Shown here: one piece after another, positions 54,029-64,000 of the stretch | Position numbering within the stretch: position 1 is the first letter of the stretch | How the letters are laid out: each line of letters starts with the position of its first letter | Assembly (NCBI RefSeq): GCF_001570905.1 | Contig: NZ_BCSO01000001.1 | Coordinates: forward strand, 434,001 to 498,000 | Direction of reading: 5' to 3' | Source: [Zimmermannella] alba NBRC 15616 | Lineage (GTDB): Bacteria > Actinomycetota > Actinomycetes > Actinomycetales > Microbacteriaceae | Length of the DNA: 64,000 nt | The notes under the pieces: model-generated | Told to the model about the DNA's origin: nothing | Database searches by the model: none | The model's input: the letters and a program-made list of their open reading frames with translations, nothing else | Made by a program: the position numbers and the translations under genes

Positions 54029-55324
54029 GTGGCCGATCTCGGCAACAGCACGCTAACGACACGCGCAGAGGCGAACCCTCTGCGCATTGTCGTTGGTATC
54101 AGCGGGGGCATCGCCGCGTACAAGGCTGTGCTCGTCATCCGTGAACTCGTCCTTCGCGGGCACGAAGTGCACGCCATTCCGACGCCCTCGGCGCTCCGGT
54201 TCATTGGTGTTCCCACGCTTGAGGCGATCTCCCGCAACCCCGTGTACACGGATGTCTTTGACGACGTTGCCGAAGTCCGTCACGTGGCTCTTGGTCAGCA
54301 GGCGGATGTCATCGCTGTTGTGCCTGCCACGGCGAACACGGTGGCCAAGATCACCGCGGGCATTGTCGACAACCTGCTCGGGACAACGCTGCTGGCTTCG
54401 ACAGCCCCGCTCGTCATCGCACCCGCGATGCACACAGAGATGTGGGAGCACCCGGCAACCCAAGCCAATATCGCGACGCTGTCGGAGCGAGGCGCTGTCA
54501 TCGTGGGTCCGGGGACCGGTCGACTCACCGGTCACGACACCGGTGTTGGTCGCCTCGAAGCGGTTGAGACGATCGTTGCCGCGATAGAACAGGCGGGCGC
54601 CAGGGCAGCTGTTGACTCCAGACGTGATTGGGCTGGCCGAAAGGTGCTCGTGAGCGCTGGCGGTACGCGCGAACCGCTTGACCCTGTCCGCTTTCTCGGG
54701 AACCGTTCCAGCGGCCGCCAGGGAGTAGCGATCGCAGCGAGCGCAGCCGCTCGAGGAGCACAGGTCACCCTCGTTGCCGCAAACCTCGAAGTTCCTGCTC
54801 CCGCGAACCTTGAGGTCATTCAGGTGTCCACGGCGGCCGAGATGCACGCCGAGTGCACCCGGCTCGCCCCAGAGCACGACATCATCGTCATGACCGCCGC
54901 CGTCGCCGACTACCGTCCCGTGACCGTTGCCGAGGGCAAGATCACGAAGGAAGAGACGGGCGACGAACTGACGCTGCACCTCACGAAGAACCCAGACATC
55001 CTCCGAGAACTCGCAGCCTCAAAACGACCTGACCAGCTCGTCGTGGGGTTCGCTGCGGAAACGGAGCCTAACGACGAGAAGCTGCTCGCTCGGGGGCGGG
55101 CCAAGTTGCAGCGCAAGGGATGCGATGTTCTCGCTGTCAACCGAGTCGGCTGGAATGTGGGCTTCCAGCACGACGAAAACGAGATTTCACTCATCGCGCG
55201 CGATGGTTCGCTCGCGGTGCGACACGCCGGAAACAAAATGTCGGTGGCAGGTGCGATCCTCGACACACTTGCCGAATATCTCCGTGATTCGGCGCACACG
55301 CCAACGAACGACGTCACTGCTTAG
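54029..55324 (+). CDS. coaBC: Phosphopantothenoylcysteine decarboxylase/synthase
   Basis: A 431-residue bifunctional coenzyme A enzyme. The N-terminal flavin domain (CoaC) has ISGGIAAYKA, catalytic His in VRHVALGQQ and PATANTVAKI. The substrate-clamp region reads GRLTGHDTGVGRLE with no Cys, as in many actinobacteria. The C-terminal CoaB domain starts at KVLVSAGGTREPLDPVR and has NRSSGRQG and MTAAVADYRP. GTG 54029 is 2 nt after rpoZ. Confidence 0.95.
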   Translation: MADLGNSTLTTRAEANPLRIVVGISGGIAAYKAVLVIRELVLRGHEVHAIPTPSALRFIGVPTLEAISRNPVYTDVFDDVAEVRHVALGQQADVIAVVPATANTVAKITAGIVDNLLGTTLLASTAPLVIAPAMHTEMWEHPATQANIATLSERGAVIVGPGTGRLTGHDTGVGRLEAVETIVAAIEQAGARAAVDSRRDWAGRKVLVSAGGTREPLDPVRFLGNRSSGRQGVAIAASAAARGAQVTLVAANLEVPAPANLEVIQVSTAAEMHAECTRLAPEHDIIVMTAAVADYRPVTVAEGKITKEETGDELTLHLTKNPDILRELAASKRPDQLVVGFAAETEPNDEKLLARGRAKLQRKGCDVLAVNRVGWNVGFQHDENEISLIARDGSLAVRHAGNKMSVAGAILDTLAEYLRDSAHTPTNDVTA

Positions 55325-55333
55325 GAGCATCCC

Positions 55334-56524
55334 GTGAGCCTCAGGTACTTCACCTCGGAATCCGTCACCGAAGGTCACCCCGACAAGATTTGCGACCAGA
55401 TCTCGGACCGCATCTTGGACGAGCTCCTTCGCCAAGACCCGAGCTCGCGCGTTGCCGTCGAGACGCTCGTCACCACGGGCCTCGTCCACGTGGCCGGCGA
55501 GGTCACCACGAGCGGCTATGCCGAGATCCCCGCCATCGTGCGCGAATGCATCACGAGCATTGGCTACACCTCGAGCGAGATCGGCTTCGACGGCGACTCG
55601 TGTGGCGTGTCCACCTCGATTGGCTCGCAGTCGCCCGAGATTGCTGCTGGTGTCGACACCTCCTATGAGGCACGTTCCGGCGCGGATGCAGACCCGTACG
55701 CGCTGCTGGGCGCGGGCGATCAGGGCATCATGTTCGGCTTCGCAAGCGACGAGACGCCCGAACTCATGCCGATGCCGATTTGGCTCTCGCACCGTCTTGC
55801 CGAGCGCCTCAGCGATGTGCGTCGTGACGGCACGATCAGCTACCTCCGTCCCGACGGCAAGACGCAGACGACGATCGGCTACGACGGCGACCGTGCCGTG
55901 TGCGTCGATGCCGTCGTCGTCTCGACCCAGCACGACCCGGATGTGCCGATCGAGACGATCGAGGCAGACATCCGCAAGCATGTCATCGACCCGGTGCTCG
56001 CCCGCACCGAGCTCTCGACCGAGGGCATGCGCGTCTTCGTGAACCCGTCCGGCTCGTTCGTCGACGGCGGTCCAAAGGCCGATGCTGGCCTCACCGGCCG
56101 CAAGATCATCGTCGACACCTACGGCGGTTTTGCCCGCCACGGCGGCGGTGCCTTCAGCGGCAAGGACCCGTCGAAGGTGGACCGCTCGGGCGCGTACGCC
56201 ATGCGCTGGGTCGCGAAGAACGTGGTCGCGGCAGGCCTTGCCAAGCGTCTTGAGGTGCAGGTCGCGTACGCCATTGGCGCCGCTGAACCGGTGGGCCTCT
56301 ACGTCGAAGCCTTCGGCACCGAGACGGTCCCGACCGCCGACATTGAGCGCGCCATCCGCGAGGTGTTTGACCTTCGTCCGGCAGCGATCATCGATGCGCT
56401 CGACCTTCGTCGTCCGATTTACGGGAAGACCGCCGCCTACGGCCACTTCGGCCGTGAGCTGCCCGAGTTTACGTGGGAGCGCACCGATCGAGTTGAGGCG
56501 CTGCGCGCAGCGGTCGCCCGCTAG
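55334..56524 (+). CDS. metK: S-adenosylmethionine synthetase
   Basis: A 396-residue enzyme forming SAM from methionine and ATP. Signatures are [30 protein letters not shown] and [19 protein letters not shown] 55334 is 9 nt after coaBC with AGGAG upstream. Confidence 0.97.
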   Translation: MSLRYFTSESVTEGHPDKICDQISDRILDELLRQDPSSRVAVETLVTTGLVHVAGEVTTSGYAEIPAIVRECITSIGYTSSEIGFDGDSCGVSTSIGSQSPEIAAGVDTSYEARSGADADPYALLGAGDQGIMFGFASDETPELMPMPIWLSHRLAERLSDVRRDGTISYLRPDGKTQTTIGYDGDRAVCVDAVVVSTQHDPDVPIETIEADIRKHVIDPVLARTELSTEGMRVFVNPSGSFVDGGPKADAGLTGRKIIVDTYGGFARHGGGAFSGKDPSKVDRSGAYAMRWVAKNVVAAGLAKRLEVQVAYAIGAAEPVGLYVEAFGTETVPTADIERAIREVFDLRPAAIIDALDLRRPIYGKTAAYGHFGRELPEFTWERTDRVEALRAAVAR

Positions 56525-56532
56525 TTCAGCGC

Positions 56533-58473
56533 ATGGCTCGCGTCGCGTCGGTCGCGCTGCTCACGCCGCTGCCGCAGCTCGACCGCGTTCTCGAGTACGC
56601 CATTCCCGAACCGCTGCAGGCGTCCATCGCTGTGGGGGTGCGGGTTCGGGCGCCACTTCGAACGGGCGGCCGGGTCGTCGAGGGATTCGTGCTCGCACTC
56701 GCCGAAGAATCCTCCTATGAGGGCAAGCTTGCGGAGCTCGTGAGCGTCGTGTCGCCGGTGCCGGTGTTGACCCCTGAGATCGCCGAACTTGCTCGCGAAG
56801 TGGCGAACCGACAGGCAGGCACGCTGAACGACGTCTTGCGTTTGGCGGTGCCGGCACGTTCCGCACGGTTTGAGGCCGCGTGGTGGGAGGCACGCTGTGC
56901 CGGGTCCGCGCCCGAGACGGGCGGCATCCGGCATGCCGTCGACGGCGATTCCGATGCGACGGAAGCCGTGCCAAGGGAGCGTGCGTTCCGTGCTGCGCCA
57001 CACGGCGTCCGGTCCGACGGCACGCCACGGGCTCTCGCAGCAATCCTTGACGCTGCCCTCGCCGATCTCTCGCACGGCGAGAGCGTCATCGTGGCTGTGC
57101 CTGATTTTCGCGAGGTCGAACTTGCCCTTAGGTACCTGTCCACGCGCGCGGATGGGCGACTCGTGCGCCGTATGGACGCGAGGCTCAAGCCCAAGGAACG
57201 TGCCCGCCACTTCCTCGCCTGTCTCGAAGGGACGCCGGTCATTGCGATCGGTACCCGCTCCGCCCTCTACGCACCGGTCACGAAGCTCGCGTCGATCTAC
57301 ATCTGGGATGACGACGACGATTCCTTCACCGAACCGCTCGCACCGTATGCGCACACTCGTGATGTGGCGCTCCTCAGGCAGCAGCTGACGGGCTGCCGTC
57401 TCGTGTTCTCCTCGTATGTGCCCTCGGCGGCGGTTGTCCGCCTCATCGATATGGGGTGGCTGACCGCACACGATGATCGGCAGGTGAAGCTGCCACGCGT
57501 CGTGATCTCTGAGCACGTCCTTGGCGAGGACGACCGGCTGCAGCACGCTCGGATTCCCTCCTACGCCTGGCAGCGTGCTCGAGAGGCTCTGAGCTCAGGC
57601 AACGTGCTCATGCAGGTCGGGCGAGCGGGATACGCCCCCGCGCTCGTATGTGAGGGATGCGGCGAACGAGTCACCTGCCGCAGCTGCGGCACCTTCCTCG
57701 GCCAGCCGCGGAAGGGTGCCCGGCCTCGCTGCCGCGTGTGCGGCCGCGACCACGTGCGCTGGAGCTGCCAGCACTGCGGCAGTGAACGTGCACGGCCCTC
57801 CGGAAGCGGCGTGCATCGCACAGTCGAAGAACTTGGTCGGGCGTTCCCGGGGGCGACGCTCGTCGTGGCGGATGGCGAGCATGAGCGCGTCAGCGTGAGC
57901 GGCACCGGCAATCTTGTCGTCGCGACCCGCGGCACCGCGCCGATTGCTGCCTCTGGATATGCCTGCGTCATCCTGCTCGACACGGGGTCGATGCTGCTGC
58001 ACGAAGGGCTCGATGTGGTGCTCGACGCGCTCCATGGCTGGGCGGCAGCGGCCGCACTGTGCGCCGACGACGGTGAAGTGGTCGTCGCGGGCAGCGAACA
58101 TCCTGCAACCATCGCACTTCGGGACCACAGCGAACTTGCACTCGTGCGGGAGGAGCTCCAGGCGCGTCGGGCCCTGAGCTTTCCGCCAACCGTGCGCGTC
58201 GCCGAGGTGCGCGGGACTCGCGCCGAAGTTGAGCACGCCCTCGAACGGCTGGGGGAGCAGCATGAACTCGATATCCTCGGTCCGCTCACCGATGAGGACG
58301 GCACAAGCCGCGCCCTGGTCCGCATGAGCTACGCGAACGCACGCACGCTCGTTCCCGCTATGAAGGCAGAACTTGTTCGGGCTGCGACCTCCCGGCCGGC
58401 TCCGCTCCCGGGAAGGCGCCGGGCAGCCGGGGCCACACTGCGCATTCGCCTCGATCCGCCGCACGCCTTCTAA
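56533..58473 (+). CDS. priA: PriA-like primosomal protein lacking helicase motifs
   Basis: A 646-residue PriA homologue. The N-terminal DNA-binding domain and the zinc-binding Cys cluster CEGCGERVTCRSCG ... CRVCGRDHVRWSCQHCG are clear. The Walker A lysine motif expected near residue 180 is absent (SVIVAVPDFREVE), and the DEEH box is replaced by WDDDDD, as in other actinobacterial PriA proteins thought to be non-helicase. It is likely to act structurally in replication restart. Confidence 0.9.
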   Translation: MARVASVALLTPLPQLDRVLEYAIPEPLQASIAVGVRVRAPLRTGGRVVEGFVLALAEESSYEGKLAELVSVVSPVPVLTPEIAELAREVANRQAGTLNDVLRLAVPARSARFEAAWWEARCAGSAPETGGIRHAVDGDSDATEAVPRERAFRAAPHGVRSDGTPRALAAILDAALADLSHGESVIVAVPDFREVELALRYLSTRADGRLVRRMDARLKPKERARHFLACLEGTPVIAIGTRSALYAPVTKLASIYIWDDDDDSFTEPLAPYAHTRDVALLRQQLTGCRLVFSSYVPSAAVVRLIDMGWLTAHDDRQVKLPRVVISEHVLGEDDRLQHARIPSYAWQRAREALSSGNVLMQVGRAGYAPALVCEGCGERVTCRSCGTFLGQPRKGARPRCRVCGRDHVRWSCQHCGSERARPSGSGVHRTVEELGRAFPGATLVVADGEHERVSVSGTGNLVVATRGTAPIAASGYACVILLDTGSMLLHEGLDVVLDALHGWAAAAALCADDGEVVVAGSEHPATIALRDHSELALVREELQARRALSFPPTVRVAEVRGTRAEVEHALERLGEQHELDILGPLTDEDGTSRALVRMSYANARTLVPAMKAELVRAATSRPAPLPGRRRAAGATLRIRLDPPHAF

Positions 58474-58549
58474 GCACACCGCCGGGGCGCACCCTCGGCA
58501 CCGATAGCATCGACACATCCGTTCACGCCACGCTCGAGGAGGAACCATC

Positions 58550-59485
58550 ATGCGCGTCGTCGTCGCCGGTACCCCGGAAGTCGCCGTTCCCACGCTCGAC
58601 GCCCTCATGGCGAGCGAACACGAGGTTGTGGCGGTGCTCACGCGCCCCGACGCACCGCTCGGTCGAAAGCGCATCATGACGCCATCTCCGCTGGCTGCGC
58701 GAGCTGAAGCGCTCGGTGTGCCCGTCTTAAAGTCAGCGAAGCCTGATGAGGAGGTCATCCGGCAGTTTCGGGAGCTCGGTGTTGAACTCGGTGTCGTCGT
58801 CGCCTACGGGGCACTCCTCACGCAGCCGGTGCTGGATGCGATCCCACACGGCTGGGTCAATCTGCATTTCTCGGCACTCCCGAAGTGGCGCGGCGCAGCG
58901 CCACTACAGCGCGCCGTGATGGCGGGGGAGCGCACGAGCGCCCTCACCGTGTTCCAGCTCGAAGCAGGGCTCGACACCGGGCCCATCTACAAGAGCCTCC
59001 CAGTTGATCTTGACCCGACGAAGACGAGTGGGGAACTCCTCGCCGACTTTGCCGTCACCGGTGCAGATCTCGTCGTGGACGTTGTGGACGGCATTGCTTC
59101 TGCCGCACTCGTCGCGGTGCCGCAGGTGGGCGAGCCCACCCACGCGGCAAAACTCACGCGCGACGATGGCCACATCGATTGGCATCGTGAGGCGTGGCTC
59201 GTCTCATCCCAGATTCGCGGTGTCACGCCAGAGCCGGGTGCCCGTGCGCTCATCGGCGAAGACTGGCTGAAGATCCACGAGATCGCGGATGCCGCAGACG
59301 CCAGAATCGAGTTGGCGCCTGGTGAACTCGGCATCGTGGCCAAACGAATCTTCGTCGGCACTGCAACAACGCCAATCGAGCTCCTTCGGGTTCAACCAGC
59401 CGGCAAGCAGGCCATGACGGCAATGGACTGGTGGCGGGGCATGTCCACGCGCCTTGCCGAAGGTGACCGGGTGACCCTCGCATGA
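58550..59485 (+). CDS. fmt: Methionyl-tRNA formyltransferase
   Basis: A 311-residue enzyme formylating initiator Met-tRNA. It shows VVAGTPEVAVPTL, the folate-site VNLHFSALPKWRGAAP and GLDTGPIY (catalytic Asp), plus a C-terminal OB-like domain. ATG 58550 follows GAGGAGG. rsmB overlaps its stop by ATGA. Confidence 0.96.
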   Translation: MRVVVAGTPEVAVPTLDALMASEHEVVAVLTRPDAPLGRKRIMTPSPLAARAEALGVPVLKSAKPDEEVIRQFRELGVELGVVVAYGALLTQPVLDAIPHGWVNLHFSALPKWRGAAPLQRAVMAGERTSALTVFQLEAGLDTGPIYKSLPVDLDPTKTSGELLADFAVTGADLVVDVVDGIASAALVAVPQVGEPTHAAKLTRDDGHIDWHREAWLVSSQIRGVTPEPGARALIGEDWLKIHEIADAADARIELAPGELGIVAKRIFVGTATTPIELLRVQPAGKQAMTAMDWWRGMSTRLAEGDRVTLA

Positions 59486-60933
59486 GCCAGCACCGTCATC
59501 GCGCACACAGCAGCGCATCCGCTCACGTGAGCCCCAGCCGCGCCATTGCCTACGAGGTGCTCCGCCAGGTTGCCGAGAGCGACGCCTACGCGAACCTGCT
59601 CCTCCCCGGAAAACTGGCCGCGGCGCAGCTCAGTGCACAAGACGCCGCTCTGGCAACGGAACTCTGCTACGGGACGCTCCGGCTGCTCGGCCGTTACGAC
59701 GCGATCATCGAACTCGCCGCGCGGCGACCGCTCACTGAAATCAACCCGAAGGTGCTCGACGCGCTCCGTCTCGGCGCGCACCAGCTCCTCGGCATGCGGA
59801 TCGCAAGCCACGCTGCCGTTCACGAGAGCGTCGAACTCGTGCGTCAGCACGCGAACCCGGCCGCCGTGGGTTTTGCGAACGGCGTCCTCCGCACCATTGG
59901 CCGCACTCCACTCGAGGGGTGGCTCGAACGTCTTGAAGAACTGCTCGATGGCGACGACTACCTCGCCGTGACAAGCGGTCATCCTGCATGGATTGTGCGT
60001 GCCTTCCGTACGGCACTCGCTGCGGAAGGCCGCGACGACGAGCTCGAGGCACTCCTCAACGCCGACAATGATGCGCCGACCGTTGATCTCGTGGCGCTGC
60101 CCAGTTTCGCCTCCGCAGAGGAGATCGCCGCCGAATATGCGCCGGAAGTGAACCTCAGCCCCTACGCCCGCACCGCTCTTGACCTCGTCCGCGGCGACCC
60201 TCACGAGTTTCCCGAAGCCCGCGAGGGTGTCCTACGTGTGCAGGATGAGGGATCCCAGCTCGTGGCGCTCGCCCTCGCGTCCTTTGACCGCGGCACCGAC
60301 GAAGCCGCCGAGTCGGAGCGCTGGCTTGACCTCTGTGCGGGCCCCGGTGGCAAGGCCGCCCTGCTCGCAAGCCTCGCCCGAGAAGCCGGTGCCGAGTTCC
60401 ACGCCAATGAGGTTGCACCGCACCGCGCCCGCCTCGTCGCCCAGGCCCTTGCGCCCATCGTCGACGACATCGAGAACCGTGTCCACTGCGGTGATGGCCG
60501 AGAGCTCGCGAGGGCACTCCCGGGCCCCTGGCATCGCATCCTCGTTGACGCGCCCTGCACGGGCCTTGGCGCGCTTCGTCGCCGCCCGGAAGCCCGCTGG
60601 CGCAAGCAGGCACGGGATGTTGCCGAACTCGTGGCCATCCAAGAAGCCCTCCTCGAAGCTGCGGTTCGAGTCCTCAAGCCAGGCGGTGTCGCAGCGTACG
60701 TGACCTGCTCACCTCATCTCGCTGAAACAACCGCGGTGGTCCAGCGCGTTGCCCGCCTCACTAGCGCCCACGTCCTCGACAGCTGCGGCGCCTTGCGCGA
60801 TGTGTGCCAGAGCGAGATTGACCTTGTCCCGCGCGAGGTGGCGGACGGCAACGTCGTGCAGCTCTGGCCGCACCGCCATGGCACGGATGGCATGTTCCTT
60901 GCGCTCCTCCAACGGCCTAGGCTCGAAGCATGA
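59482..60933 (+). CDS. rsmB: 16S rRNA cytosine-C5 methyltransferase RsmB
   Basis: A 483-residue protein: an N-terminal NusB-like RNA-binding domain (ARAxxxEVLRQV-type start, ATELCYGTLRLLGRYD) and a C-terminal SAM methyltransferase. The SAM site is LDLCAGPGGKAALLASL. The two catalytic Cys are in DAPCTGLGALRRRPEARW and YVTCSPHLAET. It overlaps fmt and rpe by ATGA on both sides. Confidence 0.95.
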   Translation: MSQHRHRAHSSASAHVSPSRAIAYEVLRQVAESDAYANLLLPGKLAAAQLSAQDAALATELCYGTLRLLGRYDAIIELAARRPLTEINPKVLDALRLGAHQLLGMRIASHAAVHESVELVRQHANPAAVGFANGVLRTIGRTPLEGWLERLEELLDGDDYLAVTSGHPAWIVRAFRTALAAEGRDDELEALLNADNDAPTVDLVALPSFASAEEIAAEYAPEVNLSPYARTALDLVRGDPHEFPEAREGVLRVQDEGSQLVALALASFDRGTDEAAESERWLDLCAGPGGKAALLASLAREAGAEFHANEVAPHRARLVAQALAPIVDDIENRVHCGDGRELARALPGPWHRILVDAPCTGLGALRRRPEARWRKQARDVAELVAIQEALLEAAVRVLKPGGVAAYVTCSPHLAETTAVVQRVARLTSAHVLDSCGALRDVCQSEIDLVPREVADGNVVQLWPHRHGTDGMFLALLQRPRLEA

Positions 60934-61592
60934 GCGCGCAGATCAACCCGTCCATCCTCGCTGCTGATTTCGCCAACTTCGAGCGCGAGCTCGGACATAT
61001 CGCCAGCGCTGACGCCGCCCACGTCGACGTCATGGACAACCACTTCGTTCCGAACCTCACCTTCGGGCAGCCCATGGTCGAGCGTCTCCAGGCAGTAAGC
61101 CCAATCCCGCTCGATCTGCACCTCATGATTGAAGACCCCGACCGTTGGGCACCTGACTTTGCGGCCATGGGCGTGTGGTCTGTGACGTTCCACGCAGAAG
61201 CAGCTACCGCACCGGTTACCCTCGCGAAGAAGCTTCGCGCCGCAGGTGCCCGCGCCGGTATCGCGCTGCGTCCTGGCACCCCGTTCAGTGCGGTCGAGGA
61301 AATCCTCGGCAGTTTCGATCAGCTGCTCATCATGACCGTCGAGCCGGGCTTTGGCGGACAGCGCTTCATGACCGAGACGATGCCGAAGCTGCGCCAGGCA
61401 CACGAGTTCGCGAAGCGCACGGGCCTTGAGCTGCAGCTTCAGGTCGACGGCGGCATCACGACCGACACGATCGGTATCGCCGCCGAACACGGTGCCGACA
61501 CCTTCGTCGCCGGATCCGCCGTCTTCCGCGGAGAGCCAGCCGAGCAGATTGAAGCGCTGCGTCAGGCAGCCGCACAACACACTCACGAGTGA
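60930..61592 (+). CDS. rpe: Ribulose-phosphate 3-epimerase
   Basis: A 220-residue TIM-barrel epimerase of the pentose phosphate pathway. Metal ligands lie in [16 protein letters not shown] and [20 protein letters not shown] and QVDGGI are further family motifs. It overlaps rsmB by ATGA and precedes hisE. Confidence 0.96.
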   Translation: MSAQINPSILAADFANFERELGHIASADAAHVDVMDNHFVPNLTFGQPMVERLQAVSPIPLDLHLMIEDPDRWAPDFAAMGVWSVTFHAEAATAPVTLAKKLRAAGARAGIALRPGTPFSAVEEILGSFDQLLIMTVEPGFGGQRFMTETMPKLRQAHEFAKRTGLELQLQVDGGITTDTIGIAAEHGADTFVAGSAVFRGEPAEQIEALRQAAAQHTHE

Positions 61593-61611
61593 GCCCAGTT
61601 ACCCTGAACGG

Positions 61612-61875
61612 GTGAAGACCTTCGACTCGCTCTACGCAGAACTCACTGAGAAGGCCCAAACCCGGCCGGAAGGCTCCCGCACCGTGGCGGAGCTCCACAC
61701 CGGCGTGCATGGAATCGGCAAGAAGATTGTCGAGGAGGCCGCAGAAGTGTGGATGGCGGCTGAGCATGAGAGTCATGAGGCGACGATCGAAGAGATGTCC
61801 CAGCTCGTCTACCACCTGCAAGTCATGATGATCGCGAAGGGCATCACCCCCGACGATCTTTACCGCGTGCTCTAG
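61612..61875 (+). CDS. hisE: Phosphoribosyl-ATP pyrophosphatase
   Basis: An 87-residue HisE, second step of histidine synthesis. [17 protein letters not shown] carries the metal-binding acidic residues and [18 protein letters not shown] the N-terminal core. GTG 61612 gives the expected (M)[10 protein letters not shown] start. Confidence 0.95.
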   Translation: MKTFDSLYAELTEKAQTRPEGSRTVAELHTGVHGIGKKIVEEAAEVWMAAEHESHEATIEEMSQLVYHLQVMMIAKGITPDDLYRVL

Positions 61876-61913
61876 GCACGACCCCGCACTTTTCCCGCGT
61901 GACAAGGAACCCC

Positions 61914-62756
61914 ATGCTCCGCATCGCTGTACCCAACAAGGGAATGCTCTCCGAAACCGCGGCGGCCATGCTCCGCGAAGCCGGCTACCGAGGTCGCCGC
62001 GACAACCGTGAACTCTCCGCCATCGACCCCGTCAACGACGTCGAATTCTTCTACCTCCGCCCGCGCGACATCGCCACCTACGTTGGGCAGGGCGTCCTGG
62101 ACGCTGGCATCACCGGTCGTGACCTCCTGCTCGATGCTCGCTCGGAAGCCCGCGAAGTCCTCGAACTCGGCTTCGGCGACTCCACCTTCCGTTTCGCCTC
62201 TGAGCCCGGCCGCTTCACCGACCCGCGCGAACTCGCAGGCAAGCGCGTCGCGACGAGCTTCATCGGTCTGCTCGAGCGCTGGTTTGAGCGCGAAGGCATC
62301 GAGAACGTGACGCTCGTGAAGCTTGATGGTGCCGTTGAGAGTGCTATCCGTCTCGGCGTTGCGGATGCCATCGCGGACGTCGTCTCGACTGGCGGCACCC
62401 TCCGCAAGGCGGGCCTGGAGATCTTTGGCCCTGTCATCCTCGAGTCCACGGCCGTCCTCGTCTCCACGCCTGAGAAGGAGGCCGCCGCACAGACGCTCAT
62501 GCGCCGCCTTGACGGCGTCATGGTCGCCCGCCGCTACGCGATGATCGACTACGACGCGCCGACCGACATCCTCGATGCCGCCGTCGCGATCACGCCCGGT
62601 TTCCAGTCGCCGACGATTTCGCCGATGCGCGACAGCGAGTGGGTGGCCGTGCGCTCGATGATCCCGCTCACCGAAGCGAACCAGATCATGGACCAGCTCC
62701 ACGAGCTCGGTGCGCGCGCCATCCTGGTGACGGCGATTCAAGCCGTTCGGATGTAG
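61914..62756 (+). CDS. hisG: ATP phosphoribosyltransferase (long form)
   Basis: A 280-residue first enzyme of histidine synthesis. It shows [21 protein letters not shown] and the PRPP site [18 protein letters not shown]. The C-terminal about 75 residues form the ACT-like domain for histidine feedback. ATG 61914 follows AAGGA by 6 nt; GTG 61899 is in frame but lacks a site. Confidence 0.96.
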   Translation: MLRIAVPNKGMLSETAAAMLREAGYRGRRDNRELSAIDPVNDVEFFYLRPRDIATYVGQGVLDAGITGRDLLLDARSEAREVLELGFGDSTFRFASEPGRFTDPRELAGKRVATSFIGLLERWFEREGIENVTLVKLDGAVESAIRLGVADAIADVVSTGGTLRKAGLEIFGPVILESTAVLVSTPEKEAAAQTLMRRLDGVMVARRYAMIDYDAPTDILDAAVAITPGFQSPTISPMRDSEWVAVRSMIPLTEANQIMDQLHELGARAILVTAIQAVRM

Positions 62757-62758
62757 CA

Positions 62759-63544
62759 ATGACCGCAACGCTTCCCACACGCGTCATCCCATGCCTGGAT
62801 GTGGCCAATGGCCGTGTCGTGAAGGGTGTGAAGTTCCAGGACCTCACCGATGCTGGTGACCCTGTTGAGTTAGCAGCGCGCTACGGTGCTGAGGGTGCCG
62901 ACGAACTCACCTTCCTCGACGTCACGGCAAGCCACGAGGGTCGCGGCACGATGCTCGAGCTCGTCACGCGCACCGCCGAGCACGTGTTCATCCCGCTCAC
63001 AGTGGGCGGCGGTGTCCGTTCGGTCGACGACGTCCACGCCCTCCTTGCCGCGGGTGCTGACAAGGTTGGCGTGAACTCGGCCGCGATCGGGCGTCCCGAG
63101 CTCGTCGACGAGATTGCTCGCGTGTTTGGTGCGCAGGTGCTTGTGCTCTCACTCGATGTTCGCCGATCTGACCGGCAACCGTCAGGCTTTGCTGTGACAA
63201 CCCACGGCGGTCGGCGTGAAGCGGACTTGGATGCCATCGAGTGGGCACGCGAAGTGGTCGATCGTGGCGCGGGGGAGCTCCTCGTGAACTCGATGGATGC
63301 GGATGGCACGAAGCATGGTTTTGACCTCGAACTCGTCTCCCGCATCCGTGAGGTGTCCTCCGCTCCCGTCATCGCATCCGGGGGAGCGGGCGAACTCTCA
63401 CACTTTGCTCCCGCGGTCGGGGCTGGTGCGGATGCCGTCCTCGCGGCGAGCGTGTTCCATCACGGCATCTTCACGATCGGCGAGGTCAAGCAGGCGCTTG
63501 CTGACGCGGGCCACCTCGTTCGTGAGGTGACGCCGCGTGCGTGA
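62759..63544 (+). CDS. hisF: Imidazole glycerol phosphate synthase cyclase subunit
   Basis: A 261-residue (beta/alpha)8 cyclase. Catalytic Asp residues are in [14 protein letters not shown] and [20 protein letters not shown] and [11 protein letters not shown] are family motifs. ATG 62759 is 2 nt after hisG. hisI starts 8 nt inside its end. Confidence 0.96.
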   Translation: MTATLPTRVIPCLDVANGRVVKGVKFQDLTDAGDPVELAARYGAEGADELTFLDVTASHEGRGTMLELVTRTAEHVFIPLTVGGGVRSVDDVHALLAAGADKVGVNSAAIGRPELVDEIARVFGAQVLVLSLDVRRSDRQPSGFAVTTHGGRREADLDAIEWAREVVDRGAGELLVNSMDADGTKHGFDLELVSRIREVSSAPVIASGGAGELSHFAPAVGAGADAVLAASVFHHGIFTIGEVKQALADAGHLVREVTPRA

Positions 63545-63926
63545 CGTCGTCGAACTCAGTGACGCCGAGGTGGAGGAAATCATCGACTCCTGCACCTTCA
63601 ACGCAGACGGCCTCATCCCGGCTGTCGTGACGGCAGAGGGCTCGGCTGAACTCCTCATGGTTGCCTGGCTCAACGCTGAATCGCTTCGCCTTACGCTCAC
63701 AACTCGCGAGGTGACGTATTGGTCCCGTTCACGGCAGGAACTCTGGCGAAAGGGCGCGACAAGCGGTCACACACAGCGCCTCATTGAATGCTCACTCGAC
63801 TGCGACCGCGATGTGTTGCACCTCGTCGTCGAGCAGGCGGGTGCTGCCTGTCACACGGGGACGCGCAGCTGCTTCGACGGCGATACGCTCGCCGTCCGCT
63901 TCGTCGCCTCGGAAGGAGCCGCATGA
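63537..63926 (+). CDS. hisI: Phosphoribosyl-AMP cyclohydrolase
   Basis: A 129-residue zinc enzyme, third step of histidine synthesis. Ligands and substrate motifs are [38 protein letters not shown] and [14 protein letters not shown] 63537 overlaps hisF by 8 nt. The following gene overlaps its stop by ATGA. Confidence 0.95.
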   Translation: MRDVVELSDAEVEEIIDSCTFNADGLIPAVVTAEGSAELLMVAWLNAESLRLTLTTREVTYWSRSRQELWRKGATSGHTQRLIECSLDCDRDVLHLVVEQAGAACHTGTRSCFDGDTLAVRFVASEGAA

Positions 63927-64000
63927 AACGCCTCATCCTCGCGCTCGGCGTCGTCGCCGCACTTGTCACGCTCATTGCCTGGTCGCAACCGTGGCTGACG
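63923..64000 (+). CDS. Trp biosynthesis-associated membrane protein, N-terminal part
   Basis: The first 26 codons before the window edge encode a membrane helix, [17 protein letters not shown], ending SQPWLT. This start and its place directly after hisI fit the actinobacterial tryptophan-cluster membrane protein normally followed by trp genes. ATG 63923 follows GGAAGGAG. The identity is inferred mainly from context. Confidence 0.6.
   Translation, partial: MKRLILALGVVAALVTLIAWSQPWLT

Noticed and set aside
1-64000. CRISPR array, rRNA genes or prophage
   Set aside because: No regularly spaced direct repeats, no rRNA-like sequence and no phage structural genes were seen on either strand.

Overview
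The window is a high-GC actinobacterial chromosome segment. Dense operons, many 4-nt start/stop overlaps, frequent GTG starts, actinobacteria-restricted genes (DUF3000, DUF349 protein, helicase-degenerate PriA, actinobacterial integration host factor) and a fused mIHF-guanylate kinase gene all point to Microbacteriaceae or a close relative. I do not assign a genus. Most of the window is conserved housekeeping DNA; two accessory insertions interrupt it.

Layout. 1-6817: start of a thiolase, ribonuclease D and DUF3000 (minus), an alpha/beta hydrolase (plus), then a RibD-type reductase, SufE and a sulfurtransferase (minus), and a ZapE-like ATPase (plus). 6887-8175: a DUF456 membrane protein, a strong bidirectional terminator and four tRNA genes (Val-CAC on minus; Gly-GCC, Cys-GCA, Val-GAC on plus). 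8176-14393: an accessory island between the tRNA cluster and thrS. It holds a small gene that ends at an insertion point, transposon A (8591-11416), two coupled hypothetical genes, decayed fragments and a secreted protein. 14394-29029: thrS, HIT protein, pdxST, an M18 aminopeptidase, yebC-ruvCAB, yajC-secDF and relA. 29031-32071: transposon B, inserted exactly at the relA stop codon. 32073-48126: a hypothetical protein, DUF349 protein, peptidyl-prolyl isomerase, rarA, rpsD, two small membrane proteins, alaS-ruvX-mltG-aroE-aroC-aroK-aroB-aroQ, a DUF4190 protein and efp-nusB. 48231-53688: pyrR-pyrB-pyrC, a membrane protein, pyrF and mihF-gmk; carAB is not in this cluster. 53685-64000: rpoZ, coaBC, metK, priA, fmt, rsmB, rpe, hisE, hisG, hisF, hisI and the start of a tryptophan-cluster membrane protein.

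The most interesting structure is the pair of transposons. A and B share near-identical 19-bp terminal inverted repeats, related IS481-family transposases (both disrupted) and insertion at CTAG-centred sites. Each carries different passenger genes between the transposase start and the far end: a HExxH (DUF2268-type) protein plus a MerR/TipAS regulator in A, and an MFS exporter with a divergent ArsR-type regulator in B. In B the exporter and transposase overlap by ATGA, so transposase translation is probably tied to the drug-exporter operon. The transposase stop codon is supplied by the target CTAG. In B the same duplicated hexamer also supplies the stop codons of relA and of the convergent neighbour.

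The housekeeping blocks form recognisable pathways: pyridoxal phosphate synthesis (pdxST), Holliday junction processing (ruvABC), protein export (yajC-secDF), most of the shikimate pathway, pyrimidine synthesis, methionyl-tRNA and 16S rRNA modification, and histidine synthesis.
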